From Typhlomys cinereus (Eukaryota > Chordata > Mammalia > Rodentia > Platacanthomyidae), in the NCBI GenBank assembly GCA_023101885.1, contig JALPQD010000401.1, forward strand, positions 682,001 through 746,000: 64,000 nt of DNA, read 5' to 3'. The notes below the pieces were generated by a model, which saw only the letters and a program-made list of their open reading frames with translations, made no database searches and was not told the origin of the DNA. The first letter of the stretch is position 1, and each line of letters starts with the position of its first letter. Positions 25,601 to 32,319 of this stretch are shown here, piece after piece. The translations under genes were made by a program, and so were the position numbers.

Positions 25601-27537
25601 CATAGGTGGATACTGATGTCAACTTGGCAACTGGAGGCTTTGAATTCGAGGTACAGTTGTGAGAAATTAGTAGTTAAGCCCTGAGCAAACCTGCAGGAGA
25701 TTGATTGCCGGGAAAAGCCCAACCCATGGTGGGTGGGGCTAGCCCCTAGGCAGGTGAATAAGATGGAGGGAATTGGTTGAGGAAGTTGCATTCTTCTATA
25801 CACTTATCCAGACATGTGGGTCTGGCAAGTAAGAATTGTCCCTCTCAGCAGTTCTATGCATTTGGCGTGGCCAGTTTCCTTGGCTCTTGGTGTTGGTGTG
25901 GGCTTTCCTGCCAAGCTGGAAATGAGAACTGGGCAATCGTAAGCCAGAATAAAACTCCCATTCCCTTAAGCCATTTGGTTGTGAATTTATCAGCAACCCA
26001 GGGAGTAACTGCTTAGCTATTTTGAAAGGTATAGATTTTTTTGGACACGGGGCCTGACCTGGCAGAGGTGTGTCTCCTTTGGGGGTTAACCTGCTCATGG
26101 CTCTTAGAGATCTGTGTCCTGGTTGTGCCACGTAAACAAACATCATGACAGCTTATGGACAGAGTCGCTCCCAATGCTCAGTTATGATGAACTGATGTTC
26201 CTCAGAAACTGACTGGAAGCCCAAATTACCCTTTAAGTTTTCTTCTCTGGAAATCTGATCACAGAACGAGCACCTAACACAGCAGCCTTCTCTAATGTCA
26301 AGGTGAATAGCTGTAGAACAAATCAACGACCTTCACTTCTGTCCCTCTGGCTTGGGGTCTCACTGAGATTACAGAGACCCACGCGACAAGAAGATGCACA
26401 TCCACCTCGTGCAGTCCACCTCACAGTCTGCTCCCAGCTTCCCAGGGACGAACTTGAGGCACGTCCCCAGCAAGGGGCTGAACACAATCTGCTTCTTATC
26501 ACAGCCAAGCCCCGAGCCCCGCTGTATGAGCTGTCCCTGCTTCCTCCAAGAAACAGGCCACAGAGCCACCACGCACATATCCTGGCACAGCCCTGCAAAG
26601 CGTTCAGGTTGCCACAGGGTGCCAGTCAAACAACCGAGCTCATAAAGGCCAGGCCTCAGGACGAACCCGTGTGACCCCTGGCATGCTTCAGTCAGTGGCT
26701 CCCTTCATAGAACTTAAAGGGACAGGGACAGTAAGCTAGGGTAGCTAGGCGAGACCCTTCTCTCCAGCTGCTGATAACTAAAAAGGAAGTTTTTTTCACA
26801 ATATCAGGACAGACTCTGCACCAGCCTTACCATAAGGGTATTTGGTGTCCAGCTTATTTTCTGCCGTCCTCCTCCAAGGCAACAGGTCGTCACTACACCC
26901 ATTGGGCATTCCATTGTACCCGATGCCAACAATCTTGTTTTCTGTATTCACGATGCAAGCTCCGACCTGCAGAGAAACGTTGCCCAAAGGCTTGCTCACA
27001 ACAAATGGCTGATCTTTCACTGAGGAGATAGTGAAGGAAATTAAGTTTGGGGGAACAGCACGTTTCTTATTTATTTGTATGTGTCTGTCTATGTGTATCA
27101 GAGGGGCACTGTGTGTGCCTGTGGAGACCCAAGGGTGATTTCAGGACTCATTCTGGATTGCTCTACTTCCTTTTTGCTTCACTCTGGGGTTTCTCAGGCT
27201 CTGCTTTCCAGGGTCAGAAGTGCAAGTCCCCGAAATGGCCCAACATTTTTAAACAGAATCTGGGATCTGAACTCAGGTCCTTCTGCTTTCGAGGCAGAGG
27301 TTTAACCCCTGAGCCATCTCTCCAGCATGGCACTTGCATTTTCTAGCTGACAGCTGCTCCTGTTTCATAATCTGTTCTTTGCTCAGTATCTATCTGGACA
27401 CTTTTCCACAAAACTCATTTACCTGAGAATTTGGATCTTTGCTTCTCTGTGCTGATAAGAAGGCCACTGCCATGAAATACTCGGGCCATTCCAAGTAGTC
27501 ATCCCGTTTTCTGCAGGAAACGTCACTCACGTTAGGT
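2045..27537 (-). CDS. Dctd: dCMP deaminase gene, five coding exons joined
   Basis: Deoxycytidylate deaminase is a cytosolic zinc enzyme that hydrolyses dCMP to dUMP, the substrate of thymidylate synthase. The family is a hexamer, activated by dCTP and inhibited by dTTP. Exons at 27537-27423, 26966-26831, 6065-5949, 4187-4091 and 2123-2045 join in frame with GT/AG introns. From the codon aligned to human residue 1 there are exactly 178 codons before TGA. The HAE motif supplies His84 (zinc) and Glu86 (proton shuttle), and PCNEC supplies Cys110 and Cys113 (zinc). The C-terminus ends SRPNQKPQ. No frameshift or internal stop is present, and the long introns exclude a processed copy. The usual start ATG reads GTG (27528-27530), so the true N-terminus must lie in an unassigned upstream exon. 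The gene identity is secure; the start is not. Confidence 0.96.
2700..2983 (-). repeat. tRNA-derived SINE (Dip-like), minus strand
   Basis: Read on the minus strand this has the family head (ggctggggagatggctcc), the box B-like region and the middle 'aatccaggatgattctgga'. It is divergent from the youngest copies in this window. Confidence 0.75.
3011..3292 (+). repeat. tRNA-derived SINE (Dip-like) with (CA)n tail
   Basis: The head gggctggagagagggctc, 'gttaagcctctgcctt' and the body match the family. The copy ends in (CA)n at 3243-3286, which has grown from its tail. It stands 28 bp from the oppositely oriented copy at 2700-2983, so the pair could form a hairpin in the Dctd pre-mRNA. Confidence 0.8.
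3243..3286. repeat. (CA)n microsatellite
   Basis: Uninterrupted CA dinucleotides, about 22 units, in a SINE tail. Confidence 0.95.
4091..4187 (-). CDS. Dctd: Dctd exon 5
   Basis: This 97-nt exon is too short and too out of frame with its surroundings to be found by ORF length; it was found by following the splice phase from exon 4. The acceptor is acatttccag and the donor gtgagg. It completes Gly121 and encodes [20 protein letters not shown], then [11 protein letters not shown] and two bases of Arg153. Human has IKEV, DSDEATAA and LLFNMAG here by my recollection, so the differences are conservative substitutions. No stop or frameshift is present. Confidence 0.95.
4188..5948 (-). other. Dctd: Dctd intron 4
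   Basis: This 1,761-bp intron has canonical ends. It contains one minus-strand LTR-like repeat (about 4600-4990). The part at 5100-5320 has higher CpG content and several overlapping open frames, but none resembles a known protein. The remainder shows nothing recognisable. Confidence 0.85.
4600..4990 (-). mobile_element. MaLR-like solo LTR, minus strand
   Basis: The minus strand has the start 'tgtcaa..tga' type sequence (plus strand tgtcaagttgacgcc near 4960) and the end region 'ccctaagctg'. The same family recurs at 25607, 34465, 47530 and 55335. The family name (ORR1/MT-like) is my best guess. No target-site duplication was identified. Confidence 0.55.
5949..6065 (-). CDS. Dctd: Dctd exon 4, zinc-binding catalytic exon
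   Basis: This 117-nt exon starts after acceptor ctctttcacag with TG (completing Val82) and continues [12 protein letters not shown]. It ends CAGGCAG before donor gtagga. The HAE motif gives His84, a zinc ligand, and Glu86, the catalytic proton carrier. PCNEC gives Cys110 and Cys113, the other two ligands. All catalytic residues of the cytidine/dCMP deaminase family are therefore in this one exon and all are intact. It ends one base into Gly121, which the next exon completes. Confidence 0.96.
7135..7350 (-). mobile_element. Fragment of MaLR-like LTR, minus strand
   Basis: The pattern 'cacccatcatgggcagatct', then an aatcaatcaa-like run, then a cttgcctgaggcctgtctta-like region and 'gtcaacctcctgtgtc' follows the order of rodent LTRs of this class. 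It is old and divergent. Confidence 0.4.
7430..7480. repeat. AT-rich (TA)n/(TG)n stretch
   Basis: Alternating TA dinucleotides run into TG dinucleotides. Confidence 0.85.
8579..8647. repeat. (GTGA)n then (GT)n compound microsatellite
   Basis: About ten GTGA tetranucleotides to about 8620 pass directly into GT dinucleotides. Confidence 0.92.
9115..9180 (+). repeat. MIR-like 3' end
   Basis: 'gatgccaggaacataatgggt' followed by 'tatttattgaatgaataaa' matches the order of the conserved 3' part of the ancient mammalian SINE MIR. Confidence 0.55.
9815..10225 (+). mobile_element. LTR-like repeat with internal duplication
   Basis: Starts 'gatgtcaacctgacaatc' and runs through 'cctgggcaggtatgg' to a 3' region ending near 'gggcactaagac', in the order of the MaLR-like LTRs elsewhere here. 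A segment of about 45 bp is duplicated in tandem at about 9879-9956. Confidence 0.5.
10685..10835 (-). repeat. B1-like (7SL-derived) SINE, minus strand
   Basis: On the plus strand it reads as the B1 reverse complement: 'cttgctatgtacgcag', 'aagctggtcttaaactcatg', 'gctgggactacgggcatgca'. A poly(A) run of 16 at 10635-10650 lies nearby. Confidence 0.65.
12425..12505. repeat. AT/GT-rich simple repeat
   Basis: TATG, CA and TA units are mixed over about 80 bp. Confidence 0.85.
13564..13598. repeat. (CT)n microsatellite
   Basis: About 15 CT units directly beside a B3-like SINE. Confidence 0.9.
13600..13722 (-). repeat. B3-like SINE, minus strand
   Basis: The plus strand reads 'ttggttctctccttccaccc', then the tRNA-like end 'ttacccactgaactacctct', which is the order of the rodent B3/B2 group in reverse. 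Confidence 0.6.
14955..15055 (+). repeat. MIR-like fragment
   Basis: 'gtgcgcctcagtctcctggc' then 'ctgggaaacggggag' recalls the MIR core 'cctcagtttcctcatctg'. Old and divergent. Confidence 0.4.
16517..16650. repeat. Two diverged tandem copies, about 77 bp apart
   Basis: Segments 16517-16573 and 16593-16650 align at most positions: ctgcatgtacc against ctgcacgtacc, cacccacggag against cacccacagag, and ccaaccagcaatg against ccaatcagcaacg. This is an old local duplication. Overlapping long open frames here are explained by C-rich, stop-poor sequence. Confidence 0.7.
17055..17079. repeat. Poly(A) run
   Basis: About 23 consecutive A residues, possibly the tail of a degraded retroposon. Confidence 0.8.
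18275..18360 (+). repeat. ID-like tRNA-derived SINE
   Basis: 'gggactgggcttggtgccag' and 'cctggtttgatccctaatat' correspond to the box A region and box B/TPsiC region of ID elements. Confidence 0.4.
18890..19320 (+). mobile_element. Possible ERV LTR
   Basis: A CCAAT-type region (18968 and 19024), a TATAAATA-like box near 19070 and 'cagccatctttgg' follow the layout of a retroviral LTR promoter. The ends and family were not determined. Confidence 0.3.
19480..19855 (+). mobile_element. Possible second ERV LTR
   Basis: Contains a TATAAAAG box near 19610, a pyrimidine-rich stretch, and 'ctctaaataaactcatattt', a polyadenylation signal placed as in an LTR. The ends were not determined. Confidence 0.35.
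20128..20252 (+). repeat. B1-like (7SL-derived) SINE
   Basis: 'agctgggtatgacgcctata' followed by 'ccctcaggaggctgagacag' is the 7SL-derived Alu/B1 head. Confidence 0.6.
21470..21782 (-). repeat. B4-like composite SINE, minus strand
   Basis: Starts in a GT-rich tail and ends with the reversed tRNA-like head 'ccctgagccatgtccccac'. The central order matches other copies at 38165 and 58498. Confidence 0.5.
22568..22803 (+). repeat. tRNA-derived SINE (Dip-like)
   Basis: Head 'gatgggagagatggctcaga', then 'gtcctgagttcaggtcccaa', and the family body to 'cacaggcacacagagccctg'. Confidence 0.78.
23375..23830 (-). mobile_element. MaLR-like LTR, minus strand
   Basis: On the plus strand 'tctgtgacaacatacttgtc', 'ggtggggaagacatggcagc' and 'cagatggggtgacccataac' follow the order of a common rodent MaLR-type LTR in reverse. 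A related copy lies at 49735-50080. Confidence 0.5.
25607..26015 (+). mobile_element. MaLR-like solo LTR
   Basis: From 'gatgtcaacttggcaactgg' through 'gtggggctagcccctaggca' to 'ttatcagcaacccagggagt', with the polyadenylation-type signal AATAAA near 25950. Same family as 34465 (plus) and 47530 (minus). Confidence 0.6.
26831..26966 (-). CDS. Dctd: Dctd exon 3, core strands of deaminase fold
   Basis: This 136-nt exon starts after acceptor ctctgcag with [14 protein letters not shown] and ends TACCCTTATG before donor gtaagg. It encodes 45 residues (37-81 in the usual numbering) plus the first base of Val82. It includes [30 protein letters not shown], the stretch before the zinc-binding histidine. 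The Leu-Leu in CSDDLLPW is the rodent form as I recall it; human has Val-Leu. The exon is fully open and its phase matches both neighbours. The intron on its 3' side is the 20.8-kb intron 3. Confidence 0.96.
26967..27422 (-). other. Dctd: Dctd intron 2
   Basis: A 456-bp intron with canonical ends. More than half is one minus-strand SINE. Confidence 0.9.
27072..27326 (-). repeat. tRNA-derived SINE (Dip-like), minus strand
   Basis: On the plus strand the reversed body ('gtgcctgtggagacccaagg') leads to the reversed head 'gagccatctctccagc' at 27326. It lies between the adjacent coding exons 2 and 3, in the same orientation as the gene. Confidence 0.82.
27423..27537 (-). CDS. Dctd: Dctd exon 2, N-terminal coding part
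   Basis: This 115-nt exon follows an acceptor ending tctcttctag and ends CTCAG before donor gtaaat. It encodes one base of a split codon, then [13 protein letters not shown] and on through [17 protein letters not shown] to SKDPNSQ. The human and mouse enzymes, as I recall them, begin MSEVSCKKRDD at this point. Here the Met codon is GTG, read as Val between Asn and Ser. The residues Pro-Asn just upstream match the end of the longer human isoform (...GPN-MSEVSC), so reading through from an upstream exon is natural. The exon carries the first helix of the deaminase fold. The exon ends in phase 0. Confidence 0.95.
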
Positions 27538-28690
27538 CTAGAAGAGATACCACAAAGCACTGAGAAAAGCAATTGGATCCATTTGCTTTTAAATTTGATG
27601 TATCTGCCCTGAACTCTGGATATCTAAGTACAGGCAACTTCAACTGCAATCACAAAACTCAGTTTCTACAGAGTCTCTGGTCTTAAAGGAAAAAAAAAAT
27701 TTTTTTAAATTATTTCAAAAGTCTGGACTTGACACCCCCCACTTCACTTTTCCCTGTTTCCTAGAGAATTTAAGTCACTTACACATCACCCACAATCTGT
27801 CCTCTCTTTTTCTTCTCTCCCTCATAAACTGGAGTCATCACAAGAGGGTGATAGAAAAGACACGTGTAATAGCTAATGGATTCCAGACGCTGTTTAGCTT
27901 CACACATATCATCCCTTGAGCTCACCCCTAGCTATGACAGACAGTAACAGTACATCTTACAGACGCAGACAACTCAGGGAGTCTTTACCCAGGCCCAATG
28001 TTGATGCCAACGAAAACATTTGAAGGCAGCCCAATTCGAATATTAATCAGATAATGTCTCTTCCCTAAGTTTCTTAGTTTTCCCTGGTTTCTCCAAGGAA
28101 GACAAATTATTCAGTCCGAGGCCTAAATCAAATGAAAAATAGAATTCCAGCACTCGGGCCAAGTTCCCAGCTATGGGTTTCGCTGAGAACCTAAGAATTT
28201 CAGCTAAGAACTGCACTGGGGTGCTAACATAAGGAGAGCAACACAAGATCACTCTATCTTCGCAGCTCACGGAGAAATCTTCACTCCACTTCAGGCTACA
28301 GGCTTGAAGAACAGGAAAAAACCTTAGCAAGATACAGGTCGGTAACCAGGAAGCTCAAACAGCTAATGATTACGGTCCAAATTTAAAGAAGTCTGCAAAC
28401 TTTTCACAGTGTGAGACATGCTGGGAAGTACTGGCTTCGCACCCTCTTTCGGGGCTGGCACCCTTAAGGGATATGGGGTGTCTGATTGTCTTACTAAACA
28501 GAAGGGAAGGGGTGTGTGGTGCGGGCAGTGGGGGGGGGGTGAGGGAGGGCGCCCTGCTGTGCCAGCCAGCCACCTACGTTAAGGTGTGCTGCATCGCTCC
28601 CTGGGGTCCAGAATGGGTCGAAGCAGGTGAGAACCGAGGCTGGAATAGACTACACCGGGAAGAAAGCAAACCGTCCTTGCAACACCCTTG
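27538..28690 (-). other. Dctd: Dctd intron 1 (inferred)
   Basis: Sequence between the exon 2 acceptor and the CpG island. I see no repeat that I can name. A G-run sits near 28530-28540. The donor side is not fixed because exon 1 is not securely identified; one candidate donor is at 28714. Confidence 0.55.
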
Positions 28691-28987
28691 AGGGGCGACA
28701 GTCCGCGTTCTCACGACGCGTGGTGCCAGAAGAGACGGATTTTCACATTTCCAGAACCACCTCCGTCCACCCAGGCGGGGGAGAAAGCGCGCCCCGCAGA
28801 GGCCAGCCCGCTCCCCGGCCCCCCGCGGTCCACCACGTGCAGACCGCTCTCCCCGGCCAGCCGCGCCCGGGATTCCCCGAGAGGGGCCAAGATGGCCCGC
28901 TCCGGGCGCGCCACGTGGCGCAGGTCGCCGTACCCGCTCGCTGGCTCCCGCCCTGCCGGGGCCCGGAGACCGCGCTCGCCCCCGTCC

Positions 28988-29014
28988 ATCCCGCCGCCGC
29001 CGCCGCCGCCGCCG
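28988..29014. repeat. (CCG)n trinucleotide repeat
   Basis: Eight CCG units next to the GC-box minisatellite, in the CpG island. Confidence 0.9.
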
Positions 29015-29030
29015 CGCCCGGGAAGGAAGT

Positions 29031-29282
29031 CGGAGGGAGGCGGGTCCGCGGAGGGAGGCGGGTCCGCGGAGGGAGGCGGGTCCGCGGAGGGAGGCGGGTC
29101 CGCGGAGGGAGGCGGGTCCGCGGAGGGAGGCGGGTCCGCGGAGGGAGGCGGGTCCGCGGAGGGAGGCGGGTCCGCGGAGGGAGGCGGGTCCGCGGAGGGA
29201 GGCGGGTCCGCGGAGGGAGGCGGGTCCGCGGAGGGAGGCGGGTCCGCGGAGGGAGGCGGGTCCGCGGAGGGAGGCGGGTCCG
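29031..29282. repeat. 18-bp GC-box minisatellite, 14 perfect copies
   Basis: The unit CGGAGGGAGGCGGGTCCG is repeated exactly 14 times without a mismatch (252 bp). Each unit carries a GGGAGGCGGG SP/KLF-type box. Each junction creates TCCGCGGA, a palindrome containing a SacII site. The G-runs suggest quadruplex potential. The period is a multiple of three, so the frames across it stay open whatever the copy number. Confidence 0.98.
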
Positions 29283-29388
29283 CGCCGGGCGGAAGGCGGG
29301 GGCGAGCGCGGTCTCCGGGACGAGCGCTGTGCGCGGGCATGGGGAGGGCTCGCGCGCCCGGGGACCGGAAGGCGCGGCGGGAACGAGC

Positions 29389-29435
29389 GCTGTGTGTGTG
29401 CGTGCGTGTGTGCGCGCGTGTGTGCGTGCGTATGG
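29389..29435. repeat. (GT)n/(GCGT) simple repeat
   Basis: Alternating purine-pyrimidine tract at the upstream edge of the CpG island, a possible Z-DNA former. Confidence 0.85.
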
Positions 29436-29530
29436 GTGTGAGAGAGATGAGTGTGCCGTGCCCGGGGGCGCGCATTACGCGCGGGCACAGCACCGTGCGG
29501 TCCCAGGTCCTCGCTGCAGCCCAGCCTAGG

Positions 29531-31770
29531 GCAGCCCCCGGCGGGTTCTGGAAAGTCGGGGGACAAGGATGCCAGGGTCGTTGTGGGCGACTTGTGTATT
29601 GTTTCAGATTCTGCGCTGGCAACTCTAGGGAGGGACCGTGCCAGGCCACACCCAGGGGCTTCACTTCCCACCCCTGGATGATGGTTTTAGAATCCCGTCC
29701 CCCACCACACACACACCATTACCATTAACTTCTTTAAATTTACAAGCAGCAGAAAAATCTAGGCGTCCTGAAACCGAAAGGGGCTTGGCCTGCTGGTGTG
29801 GCAGTGACCTCCTGGGGACAGTTGACTGGAGGTGCTTCACACTTTCATGCTACCCGGGTGTGCTTGGGGGAAGAAAAGTGTGGGCGGTGTTCTCTGTGCC
29901 TAGAAGCCCATCCATCGAGGCAACATTTGCATGAGCGGTTTATTTGACTCGCTCTAGAGTTTCTAATCAAATCTGGTGGAAGGCTACAGCCACCCAAGCC
30001 CTTCTTGGCCCTCTGACGGAGTGTACAAAACTTTCTTTTGGCAGCCCCGTGGTAAACTTTGTAGCTCGACCTTGTGCACTTTGGGCTACAATTGCTTGAA
30101 AGAAAAGAAAATCAGAAAACAGGGCAGAGAGCCATAGGAAAAACCATCAGTGACATTTCTGAGGTTATATGCCTCTAATGAACTGAGTCGGATTTCCTTG
30201 AACTTCATTTGTTGTATTCAAATGTCTATCCCCTATGTCTGATGGCAAGTCTGATCCAACACAGAGAAAGACAAAAGATCCACTTCCTGTATCCTGCATG
30301 GGGCTGGAGGATACTGTTTGTGCCACATAAATAACAGCTACTGTAATAATCATGAGTTCTGATCTGCACATCCCACATCTCAACTGCTAATCCAAACAAA
30401 GGCTTGGTAACTGTATTAATTTTAGCCTCACAGAGGAAGAATGATGAGAATAAACAGTTGGTTCTCTCTAATTTCTCACTTCGACAGACACATCATCATT
30501 CTTTATCTCTCTGGTCCCGCCTGTAGTGGGATGGATTGGTGGATTCTGAGAAAGAGCAAAGAGGGGAGAATATTTCATCACTAACTATAAGGTTTGGTTG
30601 CTCTTTGTTGTTGTTGCCTTCATAAAATTCAAGCTTGGAAGAACCCTGTAGATTAAGGTGATGATTTTTAATGTAAAGTTAACTTTACTTGACTGTTTTG
30701 TTACCACTAAGATGCATCATGTTCTGAGCTCCTCTTTTTCCTCTCCCGCCCACAGCTTGGCCTTTGTCACCCTCATCTATAGTCTTTGGGTCTTGGATTC
30801 ATTTCTCTTCGTACCAACCTCCAACTAATACATCACCAATTGCTGCTGGTCCTTCGACCACAACATCATTAAGCTTTCTTCCTTCCTCTGCCCTGCGAAG
30901 ACTGTCATACATAATTTAGCTACTTCTCATCATTCTCCATTTTGGTCAACTCACACACTCCTCTGTGCAATAAATTCAAGATCCTGCATGCTGCAAACAC
31001 ATTACCCTGAGTGTTGCCACATTTCATCTAAAGACCCCGCATTTCAAAGTCGGCATCATTCATCACACAGGAAACCCTCCCCATTCATGGTTCCACAACT
31101 TGAGGTTTCAAATATTTTTCATCAGTGAAACCAGGCCACCAAGGGCGGGGATACACGCCTTGATGTGTCTTGCTCATTAACACCTTGTAACTCCAAGTGC
31201 AACTGTAAGTGTTAAATCTCTCGCTAATACCTTGTATTTTGGCTTTAATTGAGGATCTTTTTTCACCTGCCACAGAGACAGGGGTTTTCTCTGCTTTCAA
31301 CCATATCTAGATTTCATGACTCCAGGCAAGACAGAGGGATGGGGGAGCGTGGGGGCACCAGCATGCCCATAAGCACTATTGTAGCTTTGTCTCCACTCCT
31401 TACATGACTTTAGGTTATCTATGTCTGATCTGTCACTTGGAATATGCTTCAGTAGCTCTGAAGTGGAAAACACAGATTAAAAGGTAAGTCAAGGTCAAAT
31501 GCTTTTGGGATTACCCCAGAAGGGATTGATGCCATTCACAGATACCTGCTCTACGAAGATAATGTCTGCTGATTCTCCCACCTCGTTTTTTTTTTTCCAA
31601 GGAAGAGCAGTTCTGTGATTGTAACTGGGGAAACAGAGGCAGGGAGTATGGGAAGTAGTCAGTCTATGCATCACGTTTGTTAGCAAAAGAAGGATACAGG
31701 CCTTCTAGTCAAGCCAGAATCTGAATCCTAACTACTTCGCACTACCCATGTGGCTTTCAAAAAATTCTGA
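29531..31770. other. Upstream intergenic DNA without recognised features
   Basis: No gene, clear repeat or long open frame was recognised. Only a short GTT run near 30607-30617 and ordinary AT-rich sequence are visible. Confidence 0.5.
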
Positions 31771-31772
31771 GT

Positions 31773-32004
31773 TGGGTTAGAGAGATGGCTCAGGGGTTAA
31801 GACTTGCCTCACAACAGAAGAGCTGAGTTTGGATCCCCAGATCCCATGTGAAAATGCCAGACAAAAATAGCAGTCACCTGCACTTCTGGTTTTGGAAGGT
31901 GGAGTCTGGAAAATCCTGGAATGAGCAAAAAGGAGGTACAGCAATCCAGATAATTCTCAAAGCTACCCATGGGCTTCCACAGGCACACACAGTGCCTTCT
32001 GGTG

Positions 32005-32036
<32 letters not shown>

Positions 32037-32042
32037 CAAAGA
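31773..32042 (+). repeat. tRNA-derived SINE (Dip-like) with (CA)n tail
   Basis: Head 'gggttagagagatggctcag', then 'gagtttggatccccagatcc', ending in (CA)n at about 32005-32038. Confidence 0.8.
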
Positions 32043-32265
32043 TTACACACTAGTATGACAGAATATTCCTATCCAAAATAAAAATGAGGATTTTTGAATA
32101 GATTTTTGTGATGCGTCTAAACATACCATTCATAATTATCTTTTTCATCATCTTTCAAATTATATGCAAGTCAAGGAGGAAATGCTGACATACATAAAGT
32201 GCTGTATTACCATCAGTAATATTTTTGCACAGTGTGTGAATAATTAGATAGACAGACAGACAAGA

Positions 32266-32319
<54 letters not shown>
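32266..32319. repeat. (GATA)n microsatellite
   Basis: About 13 GATA units, nearly perfect, preceded by GACA units. Confidence 0.95.

Larger units (their letters stand above)
6066..26830 (-). other. Dctd: Dctd intron 3 (20.8 kb)
   Basis: Most of the gene length is this single intron with canonical ends. It contains the SINE, LTR, MIR and microsatellite features listed separately. The stretches I cannot assign are about 6100-7130, 7480-8570, 8650-9110, 9180-9810, 10230-10680, 10840-13560, 13730-14950, 15060-16500, 16660-18270, 19860-20120, 20260-21460, 21790-22560, 22810-23370, 23840-25600 and 26020-26830. Open frames there are short and overlap in several frames, and none resembles a known protein. 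Confidence 0.8.
28690..29530 (-). promoter_or_regulatory. Dctd: CpG-island promoter of Dctd
   Basis: CpG dinucleotides are dense here and scarce elsewhere in the window. The island lies directly 5' of the first identified coding exon. It has two CACGTG E-boxes (28834-28839, 28912-28917), a YY1-type CCAAGATGGC (28887-28896), a kB-like GGGATTCCCC (28869-28878), an E2F-like GGCGGGAA (29376-29383) and many GC boxes. There is no TATA box. The transcription start is not defined by the sequence. Long open frames in every direction reflect the lack of stops in GC-rich repeats. Confidence 0.85.

Noticed and set aside
2045..27537. Dctd as a pseudogene because of the lost ATG
   Set aside because: All splice sites, frame and catalytic residues are intact and the promoter CpG island is present. 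A single changed start with an upstream option is more likely than decay.
27538..27572. Alternative Dctd start just upstream of exon 2 (reading [14 protein letters not shown])
   Set aside because: The frame is open but its first codon is TTG, not ATG, and it would run through the acceptor site of intron 1.
29031..29282. CRISPR-like array
   Set aside because: The units are contiguous with no spacers, in a eukaryotic CpG island; it is a minisatellite.
28574..29728. Open frames of 300-365 codons across the CpG island on both strands
   Set aside because: They arise because an 18-bp stop-free repeat and GC-rich flanks keep most frames open. The products are simple repeats (such as GGGSAE or RGPASL) with no homology. 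Only the one frame that could splice into Dctd exon 2 is kept, as a hypothesis.
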